Position numbers and translations under genes: made by a program
The notes under the pieces: generated by a model
What the model saw: only the letters and a program-made list of their open reading frames with translations
What the model was told of the DNA's origin: nothing
The model's database searches: none
Part shown: positions 7,101 to 13,713 of the stretch, in pieces
Layout of the letters: the number at the start of each line of letters is the position of its first letter
How positions within the stretch are numbered: the stretch's first letter is position 1
Source of the DNA: JBAYNW01 sp041678605
Lineage (GTDB): Bacteria; Cyanobacteriota; Vampirovibrionia; Gastranaerophilales; Gastranaerophilaceae
Direction of reading: 5' to 3'
Assembly: GCA_041678605.1 (NCBI GenBank)
Contig: JBAYNW010000034.1
Span: 1 to 16,550 of the forward strand
Length of the DNA: 16,550 bases

Positions 7101-7694
7101 ATGAACATGCAACAAAGCGGTATATACGAACTCTTGAAACTGTTGGAAATAGTTTTGGAAAAAAGCTTTCCGCTGATTCCTAACTCTTGGGTTATTGTAA
7201 AGGTCAGAGAAGTTGAATCTTTAATCGACAGGATTTATGCATCCTTACCAAGCGAAGTGCAAGAGGCTCGTGCGTTTCTGAGACGCAGAGAAGAATTACA
7301 AATGGAAGCTCAACAAAAAGCTGAAAAAATTGTTATTGATGCTCAAAACGAGGCCAACAGGCTGTTAAGCGAATCCGATGTCCTTCGTGCGGTTCAAAAA
7401 GAAGCCGAAAAGATTAAAGAACAAGTTATTGCCGATTGTGAAGAAATTAAAAGAAAAGCCTTTGATGATGCGGAAAATGTCCGCATTCAGGCAGCTGACG
7501 AAGCTATAAGAATAAGAGAAGGTGCCGAAGTTTACGCTGAACAGGTTTTGGCCAATATTGAACAAAACTTGACGCAACTGCAGCAGGTAGTTAAAAACGG
7601 TCAGGTTTATATGGAAAAAATCCGCTCGGATGCCGGTGCAAATTACGACAAAGCTTTCCTTCAACAACAATCAGGCGAGTTCAGAATAGAATAG
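7101..7694 (+). CDS. Coiled-coil protein resembling ATP synthase F0 subunit B-like proteins
   Basis: 197 residues. An N-terminal block (about 1-70) with KVREVESLIDRIYASLPSEV is followed by a long Ala/Glu/Lys-rich coiled coil (about 70-175; AEKIVIDAQNEANRLL and similar). There is no N-terminal membrane helix, so it is not a true AtpF. The N-terminal block plus coiled coil recalls a conserved protein found beside coaD in Firmicutes and usually named only ATPase or F0 subunit B-like; its function is unknown to me, and a structural or division-site role is guesswork. Start choice: AAGGAAAGG (7082-7090) lies 10 nt before the ATG at 7101. An earlier ATG at 7093 opens a three-codon frame (Met-Thr-Leu-stop) whose TGA overlaps the real start as ATGA, which might couple or tune initiation. 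tsaE follows after 6 nt. Confidence 0.85.
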   Translation: MNMQQSGIYELLKLLEIVLEKSFPLIPNSWVIVKVREVESLIDRIYASLPSEVQEARAFLRRREELQMEAQQKAEKIVIDAQNEANRLLSESDVLRAVQKEAEKIKEQVIADCEEIKRKAFDDAENVRIQAADEAIRIREGAEVYAEQVLANIEQNLTQLQQVVKNGQVYMEKIRSDAGANYDKAFLQQQSGEFRIE

Positions 7695-7700
7695 GGGTAA

Positions 7701-8177
7701 ATGCGGTTGAAGGGCTTTGAAAAAATTTGTAAAACACTCGATGATACAAAGAACTTAGCCGAAAAATTTGCCGAATTGGTTGCTTCTAAAGGGGCATTTG
7801 TCAGTCTTTACGGTGAAATCGGGGCGGGTAAGACCGCATTCGTGAAGTTTGTTGCGGACGCTTTGAAAGTCAAAGAACGTGTGACAAGCCCGAGTTTTGT
7901 CATTTTAAATGAATATCACAGCGGAAAAATTCCCGTCTATCATTTTGACCTCTATCGGCTCGAAAATGAAGGCATTAGGACGATTTTAGACGAGTTAAGA
8001 GAGTATTCACAGGGTAAAATTCTCACATTCGTTGAGTGGGCAGAATTTTCACAGGACGAAATTCCGTTTAATCACATCCAAATCAATGTGACTTACGAAA
8101 AGAATGATTTCAGAAAGTATTCTTTCAAAGCGTTTGGCGAGGATAATATTTCAATAATTGAGGGGCTAAAACATTGA
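7701..8177 (+). CDS. tsaE: tRNA t6A-modification ATPase TsaE
   Basis: 158 residues, typical length. It is the ATPase that works with TsaB and TsaD to put the threonylcarbamoyl group on A37 of ANN-decoding tRNAs. Seen: Walker A GEIGAGKT at residues 38-45, then SPSFVILNEY and HFDLYRLE (family signatures), and FVEWAEF (Walker B-like region). The ATG at 7701 comes 6 nt after the previous stop, with AGGGG only 3 nt before it; no better start lies nearby. Its last codons overlap the TTG start of tsaB by 4 nt, so the pair is translationally coupled. The partner tsaD is not in the window. Confidence 0.95.
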   Translation: MRLKGFEKICKTLDDTKNLAEKFAELVASKGAFVSLYGEIGAGKTAFVKFVADALKVKERVTSPSFVILNEYHSGKIPVYHFDLYRLENEGIRTILDELREYSQGKILTFVEWAEFSQDEIPFNHIQINVTYEKNDFRKYSFKAFGEDNISIIEGLKH

Positions 8178-8824
8178 ATATACTGGCTTTTGATACCTGT
8201 TTAGACAAAATGTATGTCGCCTTGGGCGAAAATGATAAAATTTTAGCTTCAAAAATTATTGAAACGACCCAAAGTCACTACCATTCTGCGTTTTTAGTTT
8301 CGACAATTCGAGATATTTTAAAAGAAAATAATTTGACCCCGCAAGATATTAATGCCATTGCGACAAACATCGGACCGGGAAGTTTTACCGGAATTCGTGC
8401 CTGTACAACCGTTGCAAGAGTTTTTGCACAGGCAAATAATTGCAAAGCAATTGGCGTTTCGTCTTTGGAGATTCTTTCACTTCTCACCTCTCACTTCTCA
8501 CCTCTCACTTTAGTAGCTCTCGATGCCCGAAAAGAAATGGCGTACGTTGCCGTTTATGAAGGTGAAAAGCAAATATTTGAGCCTCAGGCGATTTCGATTG
8601 AAAAAGTAAAAGAAATGCTTGCCGAGAAAGACTATCAGATAATCACCGATGATAAATTGCAGCCGATTTTGGGCGGAATTTCTTATTTAAAGCAAAATGA
8701 TGATTTGGGAAAATATTTAATCCAAATCGTTTATAAAAAGTTGACAGACGGGGATTGCGAAACCGATTGGCGAAAGCTTCATCCGCTTTATATCCAGCCG
8801 CCCGCGGTGAACATTAAAAAATAG
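8174..8824 (+). CDS. tsaB: tRNA t6A-modification scaffold protein TsaB (start codon TTG)
   Basis: 216 residues. TsaB is the inactive actin-fold homologue that dimerises with TsaD in the t6A complex. Seen: MNILAFDTCLDKMYVAL (first strand of the ASKHA fold), GPGSFTGIRACTTVARVFA (the strongest signature), LGVSSLEIL-like GVSSLEIL, and ALDARKEMAYVAVYE. The TTG start at 8174 overlaps the tsaE stop (TTGA) and has AGGGG at 8161-8165, 8 nt away. Odd feature: residues 101-112 (LSLLTSHFSPLT) are encoded entirely by a heptamer tandem repeat at 8474-8508, exactly in the loop before the ALDAR strand, so a repeat has been accommodated as coding sequence. The stop codon lies inside the following terminator stem. 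Confidence 0.95.
   Translation: MNILAFDTCLDKMYVALGENDKILASKIIETTQSHYHSAFLVSTIRDILKENNLTPQDINAIATNIGPGSFTGIRACTTVARVFAQANNCKAIGVSSLEILSLLTSHFSPLTLVALDARKEMAYVAVYEGEKQIFEPQAISIEKVKEMLAEKDYQIITDDKLQPILGGISYLKQNDDLGKYLIQIVYKKLTDGDCETDWRKLHPLYIQPPAVNIKK
8474..8508 (+). repeat. Heptamer short tandem repeat (5 units) inside tsaB
   Basis: Five consecutive 7-mers: CTTTCAC, TTCTCAC, CTCTCAC, TTCTCAC, CTCTCAC, all ending TCAC. Thirty-five bases is not a multiple of three, so any gain or loss of one unit would break the gene. A related heptamer array lies at 10626-10653. Confidence 0.8.
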
Positions 8825-8845
8825 GTGCGTTCCCACACCTATTTT
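8818..8845. terminator. Bidirectional rho-independent terminator after tsaB
   Basis: A 10-bp perfect stem, AAAATAGGTG (8818-8827) and CACCTATTTT (8836-8845), with an 8-nt loop. It contains the tsaB stop codon (8822-8824) and is followed by T-rich sequence. It stands between tsaB and the convergent gene ending at 8866 and can serve both. Confidence 0.8.
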
Positions 8846-8865
8846 AATAATTTTTATAATTAATA

Positions 8866-9282
8866 TTAGACCTTTTCAGCTTTATTTTTTTTACCGAATA
8901 TAGCTTTACAGCCAAGATATAAGGCACCACCGACAATAGCTGCAGCAGCAATCCACTTATTTTTTAAACTTTTCAGTTTCAAAAGACTTTCTTCGTTTAA
9001 TTTAATAGTCCTCTTCACCGTTTCTTCAATCATATCTTCCGGGAGAAGATTTGCATCTGTAACCTTAAGGAGTTTTGCTTTAATTGCGTCCGGATGAGCA
9101 ATCGCCGCTTCAGCTTCTTTAATAAAAGAATCAAACATCTTGTTTGATGCAAAATAACCAGCCGTCCCGCCTACTACAGCTGCTGCTGTAGTTCCCAAAA
9201 TTGTCTTTCCGACCCCTGATTTTTTCTTTTGCGGAACTTCCACATTTGAAGCAATCGGAGCTCCAACAACGCCATCTACCAT
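8866..9282 (-). CDS. Hypothetical small membrane protein with two Gly/Ala-rich helices
   Basis: 138 residues from an ATG at 9282, preceded by AGGAG with an 8-nt spacer. Not a family I recognise. Two hydrophobic Gly/Ala-rich segments, roughly residues 26-46 (KTILGTTAAAVVGGTAGYFA) and 109-127 (WIAAAAIVGGALYLG), flank a charged, helical middle with Lys, Glu and Asp (about 48-108). The tail is basic (KKNKAEK). The topology is likely a hairpin with the charged domain on one face of the membrane. The tract before the first segment (PQKKKSGVGK) is basic, consistent with a cytoplasmic N-terminus. It lacks the FKG-type motif of the upstream cluster. It is monocistronic, with a pentanucleotide repeat 89 bp upstream of its start. 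Confidence 0.7.
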   Translation of the reverse strand: MVDGVVGAPIASNVEVPQKKKSGVGKTILGTTAAAVVGGTAGYFASNKMFDSFIKEAEAAIAHPDAIKAKLLKVTDANLLPEDMIEETVKRTIKLNEESLLKLKSLKNKWIAAAAIVGGALYLGCKAIFGKKNKAEKV

Positions 9283-9370
9283 AATAAATTCTCCTTTTTG
9301 AGTAAACTAACCTTATATTAATATTAAAACACGACGCCAGGTTTAATTGCCCGTTTTTTGACATAAATCT

Positions 9371-9395
9371 TCTATTCTATTCTATTCTATTCTAT
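9371..9395. repeat. Pentanucleotide tandem repeat (TCTAT)5
   Basis: Five perfect TCTAT units plus a trailing TC; ATAGA on the minus strand. It lies 89-113 bp upstream of the start of the small membrane protein gene, so changes in unit number by polymerase slippage could alter promoter-upstream spacing. Whether it varies is unknown. Confidence 0.8.
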
Positions 9396-9464
9396 TCAGC
9401 AGTATGACAGGATTTGAGGTATTTTAAATTTCATATTTACATTCTTAACAATTGATGGACAATC

Positions 9465-9749
9465 GTAACAGGTCAGCAGAAATCAAGTAAAGCTGAAACT
9501 CTTTAGTAACAGGCGTTCGCCTGCCCGCCCCCTTGAGGGGAGGGATGAATTTCGGTGCGAGGCAACGAGTGCCAGAAATTCAGGGAGGGGGTGAAAAGAC
9601 TCATGTTGGTTGCAGTTCCCCCCACCCTGTTTTCTGACTTTCGCAGGCTTCTGCTCAAGCCGAAAACAGACCTCCCCCTCAAGGGTGGGAGGTGGAAATG
9701 CTTGTTAATTTTGGTTCTATGACTAACTAAAATCCTGCTGACCTGTTAC
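9465..9749. mobile_element. 285-bp MITE-like element with perfect 15-bp ends and 8-bp target duplication
   Basis: The ends are GTAACAGGTCAGCAG (9465-9479) and its exact reverse complement (9735-9749). They are flanked directly by GGACAATC at 9457-9464 and 9750-9757, an 8-bp target-site duplication, which is strong evidence of transposition. The inside is GC-rich and does not code. It has nested inverted repeats: CTGTTTTC (9627-9634) with GAAAACAG (9662-9669), and CCCTTGAGGGG (9530-9540) with CCCCTCAAGGG (9674-9684). With no transposase it must be mobilised in trans. The 8-bp duplication and GTAA end fit an IS66-type element loosely; that assignment is inference. Confidence 0.85.
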
Positions 9750-9861
9750 GGACAATCTATATGCATAGCCGAAAACCCACCCCTCGCCATGACCCGAACG
9801 CTCTTTAGCAAATATTGAAAAATAAAAAAAATCTTAATAAATAAGTAATTTTTCGCCAGTC

Positions 9862-9870
9862 TGTTATAAT
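9862..9870 (+). promoter_or_regulatory. Extended -10 promoter immediately before the kinase start codon
   Basis: TGTTATAAT: perfect TATAAT at 9865-9870 with TGn at 9862-9864. Only six bases separate it from the ATG at 9877, so transcription should begin at or next to the first base of the start codon. No Shine-Dalgarno sequence fits in between. The predicted mRNA is leaderless. Confidence 0.65.
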
Positions 9871-9876
9871 AAAACT

Positions 9877-10617
9877 ATGGATAATGATGAAAAAAAGCAA
9901 GAAGATTTCATTTCGACTGTTTCGCACGAGCTAAGAACGCCTCTGACAAGCATTAGAGGGTTCGCTCAGACTATGCTTTCTTCGTGGGAGGTGCTTAATG
10001 ACGATGACAAGAAAAAATTCATTCAAATCATTGAGCAGCAGTCAAACCGGTTGATTAATCTTGTTGAAAATATGCTTTCCGTGAACAAATTGCAGTCATT
10101 CAGGGATAAATTTATTTATAAAAGTGCAAATGCAAACACGCTTATCGAGCCAATTGTGCAAATTATTAAACATCAGTATCGGAATCACAGTTTTGAAATT
10201 GATTTCAATAAAAAAATTCCGCAAATTCTTATCGACGTTGATAAATTTCAGCAAATTATGACTAACTTAATCGAAAATGCGGCAAAATATTCAAATGAAG
10301 GAACAAAAATCACCGTTAAAACCGATTTCTCCGATAGCCCTGATTTTGTCTCCATAAAAATTACCGATGAGGGTATCGGGATAAAGCCCGAGGATTTTGA
10401 GAAAATTTTTGCAAAATTTTCAAGAATAGACAATCCTTTGACCAGAAAAGTTCAGGGAAGCGGGCTTGGGCTTTATATTACAAAGGCTCTGATTAAAAAA
10501 ATGAACGGGGACGTTAACCTGAAGAGCAGTGAAAACGGAACAACTTTTGAAATTTTGCTTCCCGTGGAAAATGTTGAAAATCAGGCGAAGAAGAGGTATG
10601 GAAGTAGGGAAGCTTAA
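9877..10617 (+). CDS. Soluble sensor-less histidine kinase
   Basis: 246 residues, only the transmitter core of a HisKA-HATPase kinase. The H-box FISTVSHELRTPLTS has phospho-accepting His17 almost at the N-terminus. The N-box is NLIENAAKYS (near residue 134), G1 is DEGIGI (164-169), the F-box FAKFSRID, and G2 GSGLGLYIT (194-202). All catalytic motifs look intact. There is no membrane segment, PAS, GAF or other sensor region, so the input must come from a partner protein or the region must have been lost. No in-frame upstream start exists before the stop at 9838-9840, so the short N-terminus is real. It is followed 49 nt later by the response regulator, which is its likely target and contains one intact receiver. 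Confidence 0.92.
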   Translation: MDNDEKKQEDFISTVSHELRTPLTSIRGFAQTMLSSWEVLNDDDKKKFIQIIEQQSNRLINLVENMLSVNKLQSFRDKFIYKSANANTLIEPIVQIIKHQYRNHSFEIDFNKKIPQILIDVDKFQQIMTNLIENAAKYSNEGTKITVKTDFSDSPDFVSIKITDEGIGIKPEDFEKIFAKFSRIDNPLTRKVQGSGLGLYITKALIKKMNGDVNLKSSENGTTFEILLPVENVENQAKKRYGSREA

Positions 10618-10625
10618 AGGTTTGG

Positions 10626-10653
10626 CTTCACCCTTCACCCTTCACTCTTCACT
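10626..10653 (+). repeat. Heptamer short tandem repeat (4 units) between kinase and regulator
   Basis: Four units, CTTCACC, CTTCACC, CTTCACT, CTTCACT, in the 49-nt gap between the two genes. The GAGG ribosome site (10658-10661) begins just after it. Related in sequence and period to the array inside tsaB (8474-8508). Confidence 0.8.
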
Positions 10654-10666
10654 AAATGAGGCATAG

Positions 10667-11995
10667 ATGCAGAAACAAACGCTTATAATCGACAAAAGAA
10701 AAGAGCTTTCGACCAAGTACAAAAAACTTATCGAAGGCACTGATAATTTTGTCATAATTTCCCACAGCCTTAATTCTGCTATAAAAATTATTCAGGATAA
10801 TGAGCCTGATTTAATCATTGTTTCCGACAGTATTGACGAAAAATTGCCGGATTTTTGTAAAAAATTGAGGATTTTGACGTTCAATACCCGCCCTGTGATA
10901 GTTGCTGTTTCAAAATCAGCTGAAACTGCGGATAAAATTCAGGTTTTAGAAAACGGAGCGGACGATTTTTTGAGCGAACCGATAAATTCAGACGAGTTCA
11001 AAACTCGTGTTATGGCTCATTTACGGCGTGAACACGAATCCAATATTAACTTAAAAACAATGCTGCCTGATAAAAGTTATTCCCTAAAGACGCTCAAGAG
11101 GGCTATTGCTAAACACGCACAGTGGGCCTGCCTGCTGGTTAGCGTTCAAAATTTCGAAAATTATAAAGAAATTTACACGGAATTGGCTTCGGACAAGCTT
11201 GTCCAGACTTATTGTGCCATTATAAATTCGACGCTTGAAAAGGATGATTATTTCGGGCATATTTCGGATAGCGAGTTTTTAATTATCACAATCCCTCTGT
11301 GTGCGGAAAAAATCGCCTCTTTTTTGGCATTTGCCTTTGACAGCGTGTCACCTAAGTTTTACTCTCCGGAAGATGCGAAGCGTGGCTACACAATTCTGCA
11401 AGGTGATGAAAGGGCCGGAAGGCGTTCTGAGTTTGTATTTACGACTATTGGAGTTGTGACAAACGAGTTCAGGGAATATTCAACCCCTCGGGAAGTTATG
11501 AATGCATTAATTCAGACACATAATTTGGCGAAAAAACCTGCGGGTTCGAGTTATGCGATAGAACGTCCCAGAATCGGTGCGATTGGGGCGATTTTGGAAA
11601 AAGATTTCAATAATAAAGTTTGGATTTTGGAAGAAGACGAGGCACTTTCCCTCCTGCTTGCGACAACGATTGATTTGCAGGGTTATGAGGTGGAAACGCT
11701 TAACAACACACAGACAATCGGCACTTTGGCATCATCAGACCTCTCTTTTTTAGTTATTCCTGCAGTTATAATTATCGATGCCGGAAGCGTAGACACAATG
11801 CTCGGGCTGGATATTTGCAAAGGCTTGAAAAATGATAAAAGGTTCGCCAATTCTAAAATAATTGTCACATCGGTTCTGCACGACAAAGAATTGGTTTTGG
11901 ACTCGGGGGCAGATTTATACCTGCCAAAACCTTATGAACTTTTAACACTCATGAAATGGATAAAAACATTTGTGAGGGATTTCAACGCTGCTTAG
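10667..11995 (+). CDS. Response regulator: degenerate REC - degenerate GGDEF - intact REC
   Basis: 442 residues from an ATG preceded by GAGG. The first receiver (about 1-120) looks dead: the acidic pair is LIIDK, the phospho-site position in PDLIIVSDS aligns to Ser53, and the conserved Lys of the K-P turn is Glu104 (FLSEP). The middle (about 135-300) has diguanylate cyclase layout, but GGDEF reads SDSEF (200-204), so no cyclase activity is expected; it may bind a nucleotide or act as a dimerisation unit. The second receiver (about 312-440) is intact: EED acidic pocket, Asp371 in VIIIDAG, VTS, and Lys421 in YLPKPYE. There is no DNA-binding domain. Phosphorylation by the adjacent kinase at Asp371 is the obvious model. 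Its stop overlaps the convergent ribbon-helix-helix gene by four bases. Confidence 0.88.
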   Translation: MQKQTLIIDKRKELSTKYKKLIEGTDNFVIISHSLNSAIKIIQDNEPDLIIVSDSIDEKLPDFCKKLRILTFNTRPVIVAVSKSAETADKIQVLENGADDFLSEPINSDEFKTRVMAHLRREHESNINLKTMLPDKSYSLKTLKRAIAKHAQWACLLVSVQNFENYKEIYTELASDKLVQTYCAIINSTLEKDDYFGHISDSEFLIITIPLCAEKIASFLAFAFDSVSPKFYSPEDAKRGYTILQGDERAGRRSEFVFTTIGVVTNEFREYSTPREVMNALIQTHNLAKKPAGSSYAIERPRIGAIGAILEKDFNNKVWILEEDEALSLLLATTIDLQGYEVETLNNTQTIGTLASSDLSFLVIPAVIIIDAGSVDTMLGLDICKGLKNDKRFANSKIIVTSVLHDKELVLDSGADLYLPKPYELLTLMKWIKTFVRDFNAA

Positions 11996-12180
11996 TCTAG
12001 CAATTCATCCAGAATTTTTGCATTATCGATTGCTTTTTGCGGGTTCGCAATTCTGGAACGCTTAATATAGCTTCTAAGGGCTTCTCTTACAAGTTCGCTT
12101 CGTGTTCTTTGCTCATCATTTGCTATGCCATCAACTTTATCTAAAAAATCATCGGGCATTGATATCAATATTCTTGCCAT
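11992..12180 (-). CDS. Ribbon-helix-helix (CopG/ParD-like) DNA-binding protein
   Basis: 62 residues. RILISMPDDFLDKVDGIAN forms the DNA-contacting strand and first helix, and RTRSELVREALRSYIKR the second helix with the SELVREA signature of RHH proteins. The C-terminal tail (KAIDNAKILDELLD) is the part that neutralises a toxin in antitoxin members, but no toxin gene lies downstream; the next gene is convergent and overlapping. It is therefore an orphan regulator, or an antitoxin that lost its partner. Start: AGGGAGG, 5 nt before the ATG. RHH dimers usually bind short palindromes in their own promoter; a TTGTACA site sits between its -35 and -10, and another lies in front of murC. Confidence 0.88.
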   Translation of the reverse strand: MARILISMPDDFLDKVDGIANDEQRTRSELVREALRSYIKRSRIANPQKAIDNAKILDELLD

Positions 12181-12200
12181 TTTCGCCTCCCTAAGGTTTT

Positions 12201-12229
12201 ATTATACTTAATATTGTACATCAATTTAA
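12201..12229 (-). promoter_or_regulatory. Promoter of the ribbon-helix-helix gene, with a possible operator
   Basis: Minus strand: -35 TTAAAT (12229-12224), 17-nt spacer, perfect -10 TATAAT (12206-12201). The spacer contains the palindrome TGTACA (as TTGTACA on the plus strand, 12214-12220), which would suit autorepression. The operator role is inferred from position only. Confidence 0.5.
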
Positions 12230-12263
12230 TATATTTTCTATATCTTTTTTTACGATTGTAACA

Positions 12264-12292
12264 TTGTTTTAATAATTCTTTTTTTGTAATAA
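12264..12292 (+). promoter_or_regulatory. Candidate promoter for the mur-ddl-ftsQ operon
   Basis: TTGTTT (12264-12269), 17-nt spacer, TAATAA (12287-12292), 36 nt before the murC start. Four of six -10 bases match consensus, so this is only moderate evidence. TTGTACA at 12300-12306 lies just downstream, near the expected transcript start. Confidence 0.4.
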
Positions 12293-12327
12293 AATATATT
12301 TGTACACACATAAATAAGGGAAGTTGA

Positions 12328-13713
12328 GTGAAAGACACATATTATTTTATAGCAATAGGTGGAATTGGAATGAGCGGGCTGGCTAAATACCTTGTAGAGG
12401 ACGGGTTTGAGGTTATAGGCTCTGATATCAAGCGAAACAGGAATGTGGTTGAGTTGGGAAAATTGGGAGCAAAAATTTTTATAGGACATGATGAAAATAA
12501 TTTACCCGAAAAGTGTATAGTCGTTGCAAGTACGGCTATCAAAGAAGATAATCCCGAATTGATAAAGGCAAAAAAATCAGGACTGGAAATTTTACACCGT
12601 TCCGATTTGCTGGCAAGGATTTCAAAAGGATTGTGCGGGGATAAAAAGAAATATTTTATGGGCTACTCCGGAACGCATGGGAAAACAACGACAAGCGGTC
12701 TTGCAGCTTACGTTTTGGAAAAAGCGGGTTTGAAACCTTCATTCGTTGTCGGCGGGATTGTTCCGGAAATAGGGATTAACTCCAATGCTGGAGCTGGAGA
12801 TTTTTTTATCGCCGAACTTGATGAAAGTGACGGAACCATTGTTAATTATCAGCCGGAAATCAGCGTTATAAACAATCTTGAAATAGATCACGTGGATTTT
12901 TATACAGACGGTCTGCAATCAATTTTAGATACCTTTAAAATTTATTTGGGCAATTTGCCCGAAGGGGCGAAAGTGCTTGTAAATAACGATAACGAGGGAA
13001 ACCGCAAGTTGATTGAGCAGAACAAGGAAGTTAATTTTGTCACTTTTGGGCTTCATAATGCCGATTACGTTGCTAAAAATATTGAGTTGGGGCATGAAAC
13101 AACTTTTGATATTTACTATAAAGGTGAATTTTTAATTAATTTGAAAACACAAATGCTTGGCGAACATAACGTTTACAACGCAACAGCTGTTTTAGCCGGC
13201 TTGAATGAGGCAAATGTCAGTCTTGATTTAATCAAAGAGCATTTTTACACGTTTACGGGTATGGGCAGACGTTTTCAGCTTTCCGCAAAGTTCGGCGGAA
13301 TAAGCGTTTATGATGATTATGCACACCATCCGACGGAAATTAAAGCGACGATTTCTTCAATGAAAGTCCTGAAGGATAAAAATATCATTGCTGTTTTTCA
13401 GCCGCACAGATACAGCCGTTTCCACGGGCTTTGGGATGAATTTTTAAACGCCTTTGAAGGTGTTGACAGGGTCTTTATAACAGATATTTATGCCGCCTCA
13501 GAAGCCCCTATCGAAGGCATTTCACCTCAAAAATTCGCACAGGAATTGTCCAAAAAAATCCCTTGCGAACATTTGAGCGGAAGCATAAGTGATGTCGCAA
13601 GGCAGCTTTTACCTAAATTAAAAGAAAATGACGTGGTTGTGGGGCTTGGTGCCGGAACAATTACGACGTTGGGCAAAGATTTATTGGTAGTTAAGGACGG
13701 AGCAAAAGTTTAA
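12328..13713 (+). CDS. murC: UDP-N-acetylmuramate--L-alanine ligase
   Basis: 461 residues, normal length, start GTG at 12328 with AAGGGAAG upstream. MurC adds L-alanine to UDP-MurNAc, starting the peptidoglycan stem peptide, in the cytosol with ATP. Domains: an N-terminal Rossmann fold binding the UDP sugar (IAIGGIGMSGLAKYL, residues 8-22), a central ATPase domain with P-loop GTHGKT at 115-120, and a C-terminal ligase domain with GMGRRFQ and YDDYAHHPTEI, the last being a strong MurC signature. It is first in a four-gene operon; its TAA stop shares one base with the murB ATG. Confidence 0.98.
   Translation: MKDTYYFIAIGGIGMSGLAKYLVEDGFEVIGSDIKRNRNVVELGKLGAKIFIGHDENNLPEKCIVVASTAIKEDNPELIKAKKSGLEILHRSDLLARISKGLCGDKKKYFMGYSGTHGKTTTSGLAAYVLEKAGLKPSFVVGGIVPEIGINSNAGAGDFFIAELDESDGTIVNYQPEISVINNLEIDHVDFYTDGLQSILDTFKIYLGNLPEGAKVLVNNDNEGNRKLIEQNKEVNFVTFGLHNADYVAKNIELGHETTFDIYYKGEFLINLKTQMLGEHNVYNATAVLAGLNEANVSLDLIKEHFYTFTGMGRRFQLSAKFGGISVYDDYAHHPTEIKATISSMKVLKDKNIIAVFQPHRYSRFHGLWDEFLNAFEGVDRVFITDIYAASEAPIEGISPQKFAQELSKKIPCEHLSGSISDVARQLLPKLKENDVVVGLGAGTITTLGKDLLVVKDGAKV

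Larger units (their letters stand above)
9283..9876. other. Intergenic region with tandem repeat and MITE-like element
   Basis: 594 nt between two divergent genes. From left to right it holds the ribosome site and upstream region of the small membrane protein, a five-unit pentanucleotide repeat (9371-9395), a 285-bp element with inverted ends and target duplication (9465-9749), and the histidine kinase promoter (9862-9870). The stretch 9758-9861 shows nothing I can name. Confidence 0.7.

Noticed and set aside
8474..8508. Heptamer array as a CRISPR or phase-variation switch
   Set aside because: There are no spacers, so it is not CRISPR. Switching would inactivate an essential gene, so a regulatory switch is unlikely.
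9131..9364. Minus-strand frame overlapping the small membrane protein
   Set aside because: It is a shadow in another frame, Ser/Arg/Cys-rich and without a domain; the overlapping gene has the better ribosome site.
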